Below are positions 1 through 7,687 of a stretch of 18,458 bases of DNA, piece after piece. How positions within the stretch are numbered: the first letter of the stretch is position 1; each line of letters starts with the position of its first letter. The stretch covers positions 1 to 18,458 of the forward strand of contig DABJ01000043.1 of the NCBI GenBank assembly GCA_002102825.1, written 5' to 3'. The notes under the pieces were generated by a model. It was not told where the DNA came from, ran no database searches, and saw only the letters and a program-made list of their open reading frames with translations. Made by a program: the position numbers and the translations under genes. The stretch is from Candidatus Gastranaerophilales bacterium HUM_12. Lineage in GTDB: Bacteria; Cyanobacteriota; Vampirovibrionia; Gastranaerophilales; Gastranaerophilaceae.

Positions 1-100
1 GGACACTTTGTTCGGCAGAGTCACTTGGGGCTAGGTACAATAAAATCATAACGAACTTATTACCTTATTACCCTTTTCCTTATTGCCTCAATCAAAATTC

Positions 101-112
101 ACCAATATTGGT
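101..112. repeat. 12-bp perfect palindrome
   Basis: ACCAATATTGGT reads identically on both strands. It lies just downstream of the rsmD stop, in a 137-nt stretch at the left edge where I see no convincing gene. It could be a small protein-binding site or chance in AT-rich DNA. Two copies of TTATTACC lie nearby on the plus strand at about 58-72. Confidence 0.3.
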
Positions 113-137
113 AGCACCTTAGTTGCCCATAAACAAT

Positions 138-662
138 TTATACTTTTTTTAGAAAAGTAACAAATTTATCGCCGTACTTTTTTTGTTTGACTATTTCAAA
201 TCCATCAATTTCAACATCAATAACATGTTCCAAAATTATTATTCCATCACAAATATCCTTAACCGCTTCTAAACTTTTTTCATAAATACCTGAAAAATAA
301 GGTGGGTCAATATAAACAACATCAAACTTTTCATTTAGCCTAGAACAAACTTTTAAACTATCACCTAAAATCAACTTTAAATCATTATCTTTTTCAAACT
401 TTTTAAAATTTGACTTAATCACGGAATAAACTTTTTTATTTTTTTCGATAGAAACAACTCTAAAAAACCCTCTAGATAAGGCTTCCAAACCCATAATTCC
501 CGAACCTGAATACATATCAAGGAAACTTGAATTTTCAAAATCCATCATTGCTTGCAAAGTATTAAACACACTCATTCTTACTTTTGACAACGTAGGGCGA
601 GTAATATTTTCGTCCGGAGCTGTAATCTTTTGCCCTTTATAAATTCCTGCCGTGATATTCAT
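138..662 (-). CDS. rsmD: 16S rRNA (guanine-N2)-methyltransferase RsmD
   Basis: A predicted 174-residue SAM-dependent methyltransferase of the RsmD family, which methylates G966 (E. coli numbering) of 16S rRNA during 30S assembly. The N-terminus MNITAGIYKGQKI matches the family's usual start. The RPT...VRMSVFNTL segment (22-36), the SAM-binding loop FLDMYSGSGIMGLEALSRG (47-65) and the catalytic DPPY (119-122) are all present. Length is normal for the family. An upstream in-frame ATG at 752 would add 30 residues of non-homologous sequence and run into the divergent esterase gene, so the start at 662 is preferred. No SD precedes it. Instead TAAAAT (670-675) ends 7 nt before the ATG, which suggests an almost leaderless transcript. 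Confidence 0.93.
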   Translation of the reverse strand: MNITAGIYKGQKITAPDENITRPTLSKVRMSVFNTLQAMMDFENSSFLDMYSGSGIMGLEALSRGFFRVVSIEKNKKVYSVIKSNFKKFEKDNDLKLILGDSLKVCSRLNEKFDVVYIDPPYFSGIYEKSLEAVKDICDGIIILEHVIDVEIDGFEIVKQKKYGDKFVTFLKKV

Positions 663-669
663 AGGTTTA

Positions 670-675
670 ATTTTA
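670..675 (-). promoter_or_regulatory. Candidate -10 box of rsmD
   Basis: On the minus strand TAAAAT (5/6 match to TATAAT) is followed by 7 nt and then the rsmD ATG at 662. The predicted first transcribed base is 663. No good -35 is visible. The gene lacks an SD, so a leaderless or one-nucleotide-leader mRNA is plausible. Confidence 0.4.
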
Positions 676-685
676 CTACAAAAAT

Positions 686-714
686 TTGTATTTCTAAGAA
701 ATATATTATATAAT
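686..714 (+). promoter_or_regulatory. Promoter of the SGNH esterase gene
   Basis: TTGTAT (686-691), a 17-bp spacer and a perfect TATAAT (709-714). The predicted transcription start is 721, one base before the ATG at 722. It shares the 59-bp divergent region with the rsmD -10 box. Confidence 0.6.
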
Positions 715-721
715 CGAACCC

Positions 722-1348
722 ATGAAAAAGATTTTATGTTACGGAGATTCAAACACTTTCGGCTATGTACCGGAAGACGGAAGCAGATACCCTAAAAATA
801 TTCGTTGGACAGGTATTTTAGGTGAATATCTCGGAAAAGATTTTGAAATTATTGAACAAGGTATGAACAACCGCACAGGATTTTTTAAAAGTCTTGACGG
901 TTTAAAACAAAGTGGGACAAAATATTTGCCGATTGTTCTTGAACAGTATCAAAATATTGATAGTTGCATATTATCTTTAGGAACAAATGATTTACAATTC
1001 TTTTACAATTTAGATGAAGAAATTACCGAAAACGGTTTAACCAGCCTAATAAAAATTCTAAAAAATGCAAATCCGGAAATTAAAATCATTATCATTCCAC
1101 CGGTTAAAATCAAAGAAAATATCATAAATGGCAGATTTTCGTTTCAATTTGATTTAACTTCAGTTGAAAAAGTTCATCAAGTTTTTCATATATTTAAAAA
1201 AGTTGCAGAGAAAGAAAACTGCTATTATCTTGACTTAAACGAATTTGTAACACCATCAGAAATTGACGGATTACATTTTAGCAAGTCTTCCCACAAATTG
1301 ATTGCAGAAAAACTTGCGGAATTAATTAAAAAAATTTTTAAAAATTAG
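722..1348 (+). CDS. SGNH/GDSL hydrolase, arylesterase/acyltransferase (MsAcT-like)
   Basis: A 208-residue SGNH-fold serine esterase. Block I is CYGDSNTFGY with nucleophile Ser10, the oxyanion Gly is in EQGMNNRTG (45-53), block III is LSLGTNDLQFF with Asn89/Asp90, and block V is DGLHF with Asp182 and His185 completing the triad. The KILCYGDSNTFGYVPEDG...RWTGIL opening and the ...FEIIEQGMNNRTG spacing resemble the Mycobacterium smegmatis aryl esterase/acyltransferase family more than lysophospholipase TesA. There is no signal peptide, so it is probably cytoplasmic. The natural substrate (short acyl esters, or deacetylation of a sugar) cannot be told from sequence. It diverges from rsmD, and its stop overlaps by 4 nt the stop of the convergent membrane-protein gene. 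No SD is seen: a TATAAT lies 7 nt before the ATG. Confidence 0.88.
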   Translation: MKKILCYGDSNTFGYVPEDGSRYPKNIRWTGILGEYLGKDFEIIEQGMNNRTGFFKSLDGLKQSGTKYLPIVLEQYQNIDSCILSLGTNDLQFFYNLDEEITENGLTSLIKILKNANPEIKIIIIPPVKIKENIINGRFSFQFDLTSVEKVHQVFHIFKKVAEKENCYYLDLNEFVTPSEIDGLHFSKSSHKLIAEKLAELIKKIFKN

Positions 1349-2712
1349 TGTGCAACTGTTTTAAAACCGGAAAATGCAGGACTAATTTTGCCAAATGTTT
1401 GTTGAGGTTGAGGATTATTATTTTTTGCACTTTTTTGCAAATGGTTATATCTGAATTGTGTCCAAATTCTTGTTACAGCAGTAAGTGTAAAGCCCATTGC
1501 TACTAAACTGAACAAATATGGAACTCCTGTAATAAGTGCTTTTTGCTTAATTAGTTTTGTAAGTTCAACATTTTTAGTTGTGTTGTTTTGTGTGGCTAAT
1601 TTTTCAGCAATTTTAGGAAGTTCATTTCTTGTCGGAACATTAATAATGCCGTTTTTATCCTTGTTCAACAAATCTTTGCATTTGCCATGTTTAAGTAAAA
1701 GTTTTTTGAAACCGCCATCAAGGAATGATGAACCAAAGATTGTATATAAAACAACGAGTGGAACTCTTGTCCAAACTTCATAAAAATCAAGTTTGCCCCT
1801 ATCTTTTGCGGCATCTGAATAACCAAATAGTCCGGTAATACAAGTCACTGCAAGTTGTCCTTTGCTAAGAGCTAATTTACCGTTATTATTAACAAAATCT
1901 AACTTCAAATAATCTGCTAAAAATTTATCCGTTTTAGGAGATTTTATTCCTGCTTTGTGAAGCAATTTTGAAATATGCACCCCGGGTTCAAGTAATATTT
2001 CTGAGAATTTTAAAGCAGAATTTGAATTATGACCTTTTGCAGCTAGAGCCAAACCTGCACCTACCCCCACAACTGATAAAACTCCTGCTTTAATGATTTC
2101 CTTTTTTGCATGTTTTTCAACTTTTTGTTGTTGTTTTGAATCTTCTTTTTGGTCTTTACTCAAATTTGCAACATTATTAAAATCACTAATTTTGAAAACT
2201 TTTAGAGTGAATAAATTTTTAGCAAAACTCAATGCATATTCTAAAGTAGGAACAGCTAAACAAGCCAATACAATACCGCCTTTTGTAGAAATCAACTGTT
2301 TTTTCAGATTTTTATCAAGATTTGATTTTTTAATTTCTTCAAGGCTTTTTGGCAAATTATTTGAAATATCTTGTTTCAAATTTTTTGGTTGGATTTTTTT
2401 GAACAATTTATTACGGTATAAATGTTCTCCAAGTAATGGAGCTGCAAAATAAAATAATCCGGATTCTAAGAATTCTAAAAATGAAAATTCCCAAAAATCA
2501 GCTTTACTACGTGATAGTGCAGCCTTTGGAAACCAATTTGTTGTAGTATCTTGTACAAATCTTGTTACTGAAAGATTTTCTTGAGATTTGACAAAAGAAT
2601 CTAAAAACTTAATCCCTGCCCCACCTTTAAATGTTGGTTGTTGTTTTTTATTATGGTTAATTAAAATTTGCGAGTTGCTATTTTGCTTTACATTATCAAT
2701 ACTTTTTATCAT
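1345..2712 (-). CDS. Unknown multi-pass membrane protein with 'PTFKG' N-terminal tag
   Basis: A 455-residue protein I cannot assign to a family. Residues 1-35 are polar and carry QQPTFKGG. Hydrophobic stretches that could cross the membrane lie near 78-95, 144-160, 207-225, 313-331 and 392-412, with a weaker one near 286-298. A Lys/Gln-rich charged segment (about 183-205) separates the second and third. The C-terminus is polar and ends in an 'F-S-G-F-K' sequence resembling the N-terminal FKG. No catalytic motif is apparent. The start at 2712 follows AAGGA with about 12 nt spacing. It lies just downstream of the terminator of the 29-residue peptide gene, so it probably has its own promoter, but none is clear. 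The reading frame is intact and the opposite-strand frames lack homology. Confidence 0.75.
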   Translation of the reverse strand: MIKSIDNVKQNSNSQILINHNKKQQPTFKGGAGIKFLDSFVKSQENLSVTRFVQDTTTNWFPKAALSRSKADFWEFSFLEFLESGLFYFAAPLLGEHLYRNKLFKKIQPKNLKQDISNNLPKSLEEIKKSNLDKNLKKQLISTKGGIVLACLAVPTLEYALSFAKNLFTLKVFKISDFNNVANLSKDQKEDSKQQQKVEKHAKKEIIKAGVLSVVGVGAGLALAAKGHNSNSALKFSEILLEPGVHISKLLHKAGIKSPKTDKFLADYLKLDFVNNNGKLALSKGQLAVTCITGLFGYSDAAKDRGKLDFYEVWTRVPLVVLYTIFGSSFLDGGFKKLLLKHGKCKDLLNKDKNGIINVPTRNELPKIAEKLATQNNTTKNVELTKLIKQKALITGVPYLFSLVAMGFTLTAVTRIWTQFRYNHLQKSAKNNNPQPQQTFGKISPAFSGFKTVAH

Positions 2713-2751
2713 TTATTTAAAATCCTTTTACTATTTCAAAATCTACAGACT

Positions 2752-2779
2752 AAAAAAGCCACCCTTATCAGGTGGCTTT
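2752..2779 (-). terminator. Intrinsic terminator of the 29-residue peptide gene
   Basis: The stem AAAGCCACC (2755-2763) pairs perfectly with GGTGGCTTT (2771-2779) around a 7-nt loop. In minus-strand sense it is followed by a run giving six T. It lies 24 nt after the stop of the 29-residue ORF and before the 455-residue protein gene. Confidence 0.8.
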
Positions 2780-2802
2780 AAAACTTGTTGCTTATCTTTT
2801 AA

Positions 2803-2892
2803 TTAACACATTCGAAATGCACAACAATGACCACCTGTTTCTTGGCTTTGCATCATCATCATTTGCATCATCATATTAGTGTTAAATTGCAT
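2803..2892 (-). CDS. 29-residue Met-rich, Cys-rich small protein
   Basis: A small ORF supported by context rather than homology. It has ATG at 2892, TAA at 2805-2803, an SD-like GAGGA upstream (spacing about 12 nt), a sigma70-type promoter 27 nt before the ATG and a strong terminator just after the stop. The peptide has nine Met, seven of them in two runs (residues 7-9 and 11-14) separated by Gln. Then comes a polar linker and a GGHCCAFRMC tail with Cys23, Cys24 and Cys29 and His22. Met runs plus a Cys/His tail are what a soft-metal (copper, silver) binding peptide could look like. A Gly-Gly followed by a Cys-rich core also resembles a modified-peptide precursor, but no modification or export enzyme is adjacent. 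I do not recognise a family. Function is unknown. Confidence 0.6.
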   Translation of the reverse strand: MQFNTNMMMQMMMMQSQETGGHCCAFRMC

Positions 2893-2925
2893 AAATATAT
2901 CTTTTCCTCTTTATTAGTTGAGTTT

Positions 2926-2954
2926 ATGTTATTACAAGTAAAATTTTTTGTCAA
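2926..2954 (-). promoter_or_regulatory. Sigma70-type promoter of the 29-residue peptide gene
   Basis: On the minus strand a perfect -35 TTGACA (2954-2949), a 17-bp spacer and TAACAT (2931-2926, 4/6 match to TATAAT). The predicted start near 2919 gives a leader of about 27 nt that contains the SD. The promoter sits in the gap directly after the HAD phosphatase stop at 2962. Confidence 0.65.
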
Positions 2955-2961
2955 TAACTGA

Positions 2962-3768
2962 TTAGTTTATTTTTACTTCGTTTTGCACAAATTTTTCAAC
3001 AGCTTTTGCAAACCCGTCATTTTCAACGGTATCAGTAATATAATCAGCACAAGCTTTCAATTCCGGAGTTGCATTTCCCATAGCAACACCAATTCCACCA
3101 CATTTAACTAAATCAATATCGTTATTTTGGTCACCAATTGTCAAAACATCTTCCGGTTCAATATTCCACATTTCAGATAAAAATTTAACTCCAAGAGATT
3201 TCTTTGCTTTACCTGAGCCAATTTCACAGAAAAATGGAGTTGATTTTACTATATACAAATCAGGATATTTTTCTTTTAATTCTTTTACCCAACCGGTAAC
3301 TTTGTCCGGATTTTGCAAATCAATTGCAAGAATTTTATTCACATTTTCGATTTTTAAATCATCAAATGAACAAACTGTATAATCAATAAATTTTCCATCG
3401 GTATAATATTTTACAATATCATTGTCTTCTTCTACATATAATTTGTCATCTAGGTACAAATTCAAATGAATATGATTTTTTCTACCCCATTTGATAATTT
3501 CTTTAGCATAATTTGATGGCAAATTATTTTCATAAAGAGTTTTACCATTAAAATCTTTTATTAAACCTCCTTGATAAGAAATAATAGGAGTTTGGAGATT
3601 TAAGAGTTTTGCGACTTGAACAGTTGAACAGTGCATTCTACCTGTGACAAGAACAACCTTTACCCCGTTTTTTTGCACTTCATTTATACAGTTTTTCACA
3701 GCAGGACTAATCTCTGAACCCCATTTAACAATTGTTCCGTCTATATCTGTTGCAATCATTTTTATCAT
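2962..3768 (-). CDS. Cof-type HAD-superfamily hydrolase
   Basis: A 268-residue haloacid dehalogenase-like phosphatase of the Cof/YidA (IIB cap) group, which dephosphorylates sugar phosphates or other small phosphorylated metabolites in the cytoplasm. HAD motif I is ATDIDGTIV with nucleophile Asp8 and acid/base Asp10. Motif II is VTGR with Thr42. Motif III Lys lies in GSGKAKKSLG (about 187-190), a segment typical of the family. Motif IV is IGDQNNDIDLV with the Mg-binding Asp213/Asp217, followed by GVAMGNA. The C2 cap fills about 85-185. Length fits the family. The start at 3768 has an AGAGGG SD 7-8 nt upstream; Met4 is an alternative. It follows the Nudix gene by 27 nt, so the two are probably co-transcribed. 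Substrate cannot be inferred. Confidence 0.9.
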   Translation of the reverse strand: MIKMIATDIDGTIVKWGSEISPAVKNCINEVQKNGVKVVLVTGRMHCSTVQVAKLLNLQTPIISYQGGLIKDFNGKTLYENNLPSNYAKEIIKWGRKNHIHLNLYLDDKLYVEEDNDIVKYYTDGKFIDYTVCSFDDLKIENVNKILAIDLQNPDKVTGWVKELKEKYPDLYIVKSTPFFCEIGSGKAKKSLGVKFLSEMWNIEPEDVLTIGDQNNDIDLVKCGGIGVAMGNATPELKACADYITDTVENDGFAKAVEKFVQNEVKIN

Positions 3769-3795
3769 AAAATAAGCCCTCTTTTTATTATAATT

Positions 3796-4326
3796 TTAAA
3801 CTTTCATAAATGCTCTAAACAGAGTACAAATTGTTTTGGCATCATTAATTTTGCCGACATTAATCATCTGCATAACATCTTTCAATTTATACTCACTACA
3901 TTTCAAAATTTCACCAACATCAGGGTGGTCACCAACAAATTTCAAATCTTTAGCTAAATACAAATATAATTTTTCTGTACAAATCCCCGGGGTTGTATTT
4001 ATGTAACCTAAAGACTTCCAAGTTTTTGCTTGGTAACCTGTTTCTTCTTCAAGTTCACGTTTCGCAGCAAAATCAGGATTTTCACCTTTTTCAAGCTTGC
4101 CCGCAGGAAGTTCAATATTCACATGTTTTAACGGATATCTGTATTGTTTCACAAGTAGGATTGTTTCATCATCTTTCATTGCGGCAATAACAACACCTCC
4201 GGAATGCAAAACAACCTCTCTAAATGATTTGTGACCGTCAGAAACTTCTACATCATCTCGAATAACAGTCATAACTTTTCCGTCATATACAACTTTTGAG
4301 TCCAGCGTTTTTTCTTCAAAATTCAT
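3796..4326 (-). CDS. Nudix hydrolase, ADP-ribose pyrophosphatase-like
   Basis: A 176-residue Nudix protein. The Nudix box is complete: Gly76, Glu82, then RELEEETGY (90-98) fits G-x5-E-x7-REUxEExGU and supplies the Mg-binding glutamates. The N-terminal region (LDSKVVYDGKVMTVIRDDVEVSDG), the VLLVKQYRYP-like strand (57-65) and IELPAGKLEKGE are typical of ADP-ribose pyrophosphatases (NudF/YqkG-like), which cleave ADP-ribose to AMP and ribose 5-phosphate. A longer in-frame start at 4482 adds 52 residues without homology and overlaps leuS, so the ATG at 4326 is chosen. It has no SD. TATTAT (4333-4338) lies exactly 6 nt before the ATG, suggesting a leaderless message. It heads a likely two-gene operon with the HAD phosphatase. 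Confidence 0.9.
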   Translation of the reverse strand: MNFEEKTLDSKVVYDGKVMTVIRDDVEVSDGHKSFREVVLHSGGVVIAAMKDDETILLVKQYRYPLKHVNIELPAGKLEKGENPDFAAKRELEEETGYQAKTWKSLGYINTTPGICTEKLYLYLAKDLKFVGDHPDVGEILKCSEYKLKDVMQMINVGKINDAKTICTLFRAFMKV

Positions 4327-4332
4327 ACTTAG

Positions 4333-4338
4333 ATAATA
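4333..4338 (-). promoter_or_regulatory. Candidate -10 box of the Nudix gene
   Basis: TATTAT on the minus strand, followed by CTAAGT and then the ATG. By standard -12/-7 spacing the first transcribed base is the A of the start codon at 4326. No clear -35 is seen. Confidence 0.4.
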
Positions 4339-4371
4339 GCATAAAATGAGATAACTTGAAATCTTTCTTTG

Positions 4372-4380
4372 TGATATACT
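4372..4380 (+). promoter_or_regulatory. Extended -10 promoter of leuS
   Basis: TGATATACT fits an extended -10 (TGn followed by TATACT). The predicted start near 4387 leaves a 26-nt leader with the SD AAGGAG at 4403-4408. No canonical -35 at 17-bp spacing. TTGAAA at 4356-4361 is too close (13 bp) to pair with it. Confidence 0.45.
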
Positions 4381-4412
4381 AATAGTTGAGGATAAATCGA
4401 GTAAGGAGAAGT

Positions 4413-6908
4413 ATGAAAGAAAGTTATTTTCCGCAAGAAATAGAAAAAAAATGGCAAAAAATTTGGGACGACTCAAAAGCATTCAAAACTCCTGATGTTT
4501 CTGACAAGCCTAAATATTATGCTCTATCAATGTTCCCATATCCATCTGGAAAACTTCACATGGGACACGTTAGAAATTACACAATAACAGATGTTATTGC
4601 AAGATTTAAAAAAGCAAACGGATTTAATGTTTTACACCCAATCGGTTGGGATAGTTTCGGTCTTCCGGCAGAAAATGCTGCAATGAAACACCACGTTGAT
4701 CCGGAAACTTGGACAGACGAAAATATTGCATATATGAAAAAGCAATTAAAAATGCTCGGACTATCTTATGATTGGGATAGAGAAGTTGCAACCTGCAAAC
4801 CTGAATATTACAAATGGACTCAATGGTTGTTCTTACAATTATACAAAAAAGGACTTGTTTATAAAAAAGAAGCTGCCGTAAACTGGTGTAATGAATGCGG
4901 AACAGTTCTCGCAAACGAACAAGTAATTGATGGCAAATGCTGGAGATGTGACAGCACAGTTGAGAAAAAATATTTATCTCAATGGTTTATCAAAATCACG
5001 GATTACGCAGATGTATTGTTAGAAGATTTAGATAAACTTACCGGTTGGGGAGATAATGTCAAAACAATGCAGGCAAACTGGATTGGAAAATCTAAAGGTG
5101 CAATTTTCAAATTCCCTGTAGTTGATGCTCCAAACGGCGAAACAATAGAAGTTCCTGTTTATACAACAAGACCTGATACAGTATTTGGTATTACATACCT
5201 TGTTGTAGCTCCGGAATACAAAGACATCGAAAAACTTACAACTCCGGAAAATCAAAAAGCTGTTGAAGAATATCGTGCAAATGCTCGTAAAATGTCTGAA
5301 ATCGAAAGACTTTCAACAGAAAGAGTTAAAACAGGTGTTCCTCTGGGTACACACTGCAAAAACCCATTCAACGGAGAAATTTTCCCATTATGGACAGCAG
5401 ATTATGCTCTTGTCGAATATGGAACAGGTGCTGTTATGGCAGTTCCTACTCACGATACAAGAGATTTTGCTTTCGCCAAAAAATATAAATTACCAATGAA
5501 AGTTGTAATCGCACCGGAAAATAATACAAATCTTGATGTAGATGCAATGACAGATGCTTACACAGAAGCAGGTGTTTTAGTAAATTCCGGAGAATTTAAC
5601 GGAATTAAAAATAATAAAGCAAAGAAAGCTATTACTCAATGGGCTGTAGATAAAGGTTTTGGAGAATTCAAAACTCAATACAGACTTCGTGACTGGTTAA
5701 TTTCCCGTCAAAGATACTGGGGCGCTCCAATTCCTGTTGTATATTGTGACAAATGCGGAATTCAACCTGTACCGGAAGATAAATTACCGGTATTGTTACC
5801 AAAAGATGTTGATTTTTCTGTTGTAGGTAAATCACCAATTACAACTTCAAAAACATTCAAGGATACGGTTTGTCCTGTTTGTGGCGGACATGCAGTTCGT
5901 GAAACAGATACAATGGATACATTTGTATGTTCAAGTTGGTATTATTTGAGATATTCTGATGCAAGAAATGACAAAGAATGTTTCAACAAAGACAAAGTAA
6001 ACCACTGGTTACCTGTAGACCAATACGTTGGTGGTATTGAACACGCAATTTTACACTTGTTATATTCAAGATTTTTCACAAAAGCATTACGTGATTGCGG
6101 ATTGTTAGATTTTGATGAACCATTCAAAAACTTGTTAACTCAAGGTATGGTATTGAAAGACGGCTCAAAAATGTCAAAGTCTAAAGGTAATACCGTTGAC
6201 CCAGATGAAATATTTGAAAACTACGGAGCAGACACCGCAAGATTATTCATTCTTTCAGATTCACCACCGGCTAGAGATTTTGACTGGTCAGATGCAGGTG
6301 TTGAAGGTTGTTACAAATTTTTGAACAGAGTTTGGAGATTAGTTTCAACAAATCAAGACGATATCACACTTGATTACAAATTGAACTTCCCACTGGAAAA
6401 ATCAAATGATGATTTAGTAAGAAATGTTCATATTGCAATCAAAGGAATTACGAATGATATTTCAAACGATTTCCAATTCAACACTGTAATTTCTAAATAT
6501 AGAGAATTGACCAATGCAATTTATGATTGGCAAGCTAAAAAATCAAACTTAACAGATGAAGACAAACAAGTTTTGAGTTTTGCAATTATTTCACTTATCA
6601 AACTTATGTCACCTGTTGCAGTTCACTTGACAGAAGAAGCTTGGCACGACTTAGGTGCTAAAACTTCAATTCATGATGAACCTTGGTGTGAATGGAACGA
6701 AAATCTTGCAAAAGCAAGTTCAATAACTTTGGTTGTTCAAGTTAACGGAAAAGTTAAAGATAAAATCGAGGTTGATGAAAGCTTAGACCAAGAAGAAATG
6801 AAACAAGTTGCACTAAATAGTGAAAAAATTAAATCACTAACTGATGGAAAAACTGTTGTTAAAGTGATTGTTGTTCCTAAAAAACTTGTTAACATTGTTG
6901 TTAAATAG
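4413..6908 (+). CDS. leuS: Leucyl-tRNA synthetase
   Basis: An 831-residue class Ia synthetase that attaches leucine to tRNA-Leu in the cytoplasm. The HIGH-type signature HMGH is at 49-52 in FPYPSGKLHMGH. The CP1 editing domain shows YTTRPDTVFG and the VEYGTGAVMAVPTHDTRDF motif used to clear mischarged tRNA. The KMSKS loop is at 586-590. Two Cys-pair segments (C-x2-C near 159-162 with a second pair near 176-179, and C-x2-C near 445 with CPVC later) look like zinc ribbons. The C-terminal VVQVNGKVKDKIEV domain is also bacterial-type. The ATG at 4413 follows the SD AAGGAG at 4403-4408. A TTG 27 nt upstream is in frame but lacks homology. It is intact and normal in length, and divergent from the Nudix gene. 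Confidence 0.98.
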   Translation: MKESYFPQEIEKKWQKIWDDSKAFKTPDVSDKPKYYALSMFPYPSGKLHMGHVRNYTITDVIARFKKANGFNVLHPIGWDSFGLPAENAAMKHHVDPETWTDENIAYMKKQLKMLGLSYDWDREVATCKPEYYKWTQWLFLQLYKKGLVYKKEAAVNWCNECGTVLANEQVIDGKCWRCDSTVEKKYLSQWFIKITDYADVLLEDLDKLTGWGDNVKTMQANWIGKSKGAIFKFPVVDAPNGETIEVPVYTTRPDTVFGITYLVVAPEYKDIEKLTTPENQKAVEEYRANARKMSEIERLSTERVKTGVPLGTHCKNPFNGEIFPLWTADYALVEYGTGAVMAVPTHDTRDFAFAKKYKLPMKVVIAPENNTNLDVDAMTDAYTEAGVLVNSGEFNGIKNNKAKKAITQWAVDKGFGEFKTQYRLRDWLISRQRYWGAPIPVVYCDKCGIQPVPEDKLPVLLPKDVDFSVVGKSPITTSKTFKDTVCPVCGGHAVRETDTMDTFVCSSWYYLRYSDARNDKECFNKDKVNHWLPVDQYVGGIEHAILHLLYSRFFTKALRDCGLLDFDEPFKNLLTQGMVLKDGSKMSKSKGNTVDPDEIFENYGADTARLFILSDSPPARDFDWSDAGVEGCYKFLNRVWRLVSTNQDDITLDYKLNFPLEKSNDDLVRNVHIAIKGITNDISNDFQFNTVISKYRELTNAIYDWQAKKSNLTDEDKQVLSFAIISLIKLMSPVAVHLTEEAWHDLGAKTSIHDEPWCEWNENLAKASSITLVVQVNGKVKDKIEVDESLDQEEMKQVALNSEKIKSLTDGKTVVKVIVVPKKLVNIVVK

Positions 6909-6924
6909 AGATTGAACAATATAG

Positions 6925-6961
6925 AAAGTGCTGGGAAATTAAATAATTTTCCAGCACTTTT
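6925..6961 (+). terminator. Terminator hairpin of leuS
   Basis: A 16-bp stem (6925-6940 with 6945-6960, one G-U wobble) closes on an AAAT tetraloop and is followed by TTTTGTATT. It lies 16 nt after the leuS stop. It also faces the end of the minus-strand GNAT genes and could stop transcripts from both sides, though the U-run is short on that strand. Confidence 0.85.
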
Positions 6962-7054
6962 GTATTAATTTGTCTTATCAAATCCTACTCTCATATATAT
7001 GGGGACAACACCATTTCATGCCACTCATTTCTTTATAGATAGTGTCCCTAAAAA

Positions 7055-7669
7055 CTATTTCTTTAGTCCTTTAAAAAATTTGAATAATTTTCCAAAAGTT
7101 GATACTTTTGGTGTTTCTGTCGGAGTATATGGCAAATACATTTTTAAAGAATTAGATTTGCTTTGACCCACGTTCAAACCGAATTTTATACATTTGTCTA
7201 AGTATTTATTCATTTTAGATGAATTGGATACAAACCCCATTTTTTTATAAAAAACATGAGGAGGTCTATCATAGTCATAAGCCCTACTTGCAATCAAATG
7301 AACTCTGCCTTTACAACCTAAAGCTTTACTCTCATTTTTTGCAAGAGTGATAAATTTTGAACCATTACCTTTATCTCTAACATTTGATTTGAGGTAATCA
7401 ATTTCAAATGATTTGTATGGTGCAACTTGCGGATAAAATGCCCTATTTCCAATATTATATAAAACAGGTCTGGCTTCCATCTCACCCAACTGTTTTCCTG
7501 TTTTTGTATCTAAAAGATGATACTTATACCCAACAGGAGAACAATCCGTTGCAAATGTTTGTCCGGTGTTATACATTTCTTGTCGATAAAAAAGTTTATT
7601 CGGAATATCTCTATGTTGATAAAATAAATAAGATGAATTTAAATTTCCCATACATATATTTAAAAACAT
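7055..7669 (-). CDS. GNAT-like acetyltransferase paralogue A
   Basis: A 204-residue protein with a GNAT-like C-terminal half. The acetyl-CoA pyrophosphate loop pattern R-x-x-G-x-G appears in NVRDKGNGSKFI (96-107), followed by a helix, the strand VHLIAS (123-128) and RPPHVFYKKMGF (135-146), a typical GNAT motif B ('FYKKMGF'). The N-terminal half contains a beta-hairpin-like LLDTKTGKQLGEMEARP (52-68). The neighbouring gene upstream is a clear paralogue with the same elements in the same order. Substrate unknown. It begins 18 nt after the paralogue's stop, so the two are probably one transcript. The start is uncertain (7669, or Met7 at 7651), since neither has a good SD. The C-terminus is basic (FGKLFKFFKGLKK). 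Confidence 0.65.
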   Translation of the reverse strand: MFLNICMGNLNSSYLFYQHRDIPNKLFYRQEMYNTGQTFATDCSPVGYKYHLLDTKTGKQLGEMEARPVLYNIGNRAFYPQVAPYKSFEIDYLKSNVRDKGNGSKFITLAKNESKALGCKGRVHLIASRAYDYDRPPHVFYKKMGFVSNSSKMNKYLDKCIKFGLNVGQSKSNSLKMYLPYTPTETPKVSTFGKLFKFFKGLKK

Positions 7670-7687
7670 TTTAAATATAATTATTGC

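Noticed and set aside
1..122. Open frames at the left edge: a plus-strand frame closing at 122, another closing at 51, and a minus-strand ATG at 49 running off the edge
   Set aside because: All are short, give peptides with no recognisable family, and compete with each other. Any could be the end of a gene outside the window, but nothing here supports choosing one.
138..752. Longer rsmD from an ATG at 752
   Set aside because: The extra 30 residues lack homology and overlap the divergent esterase gene and its promoter.
1580..2806. Plus-strand open frames opposite the 455-residue membrane protein
   Set aside because: They are antisense shadows with Phe/Ser/Leu-rich composition and no start signals. 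The minus frame is long and intact.
3787..3792. Perfect TATAAT on the minus strand before the HAD gene
   Set aside because: The start it predicts (about 3780) falls inside the gene's SD, so the message would lose it. The 27-nt gap is better explained by co-transcription with the Nudix gene.
5028..6127. Open frames on both strands inside leuS
   Set aside because: All lie within a full-length, well-conserved leuS and show no family motifs.
7001..7049. Inverted repeat GGGACA ... TGTCCC
   Set aside because: A 6-bp stem with a 35-nt loop and no T run; likely chance, or at most a minor structure at the end of the GNAT transcript.
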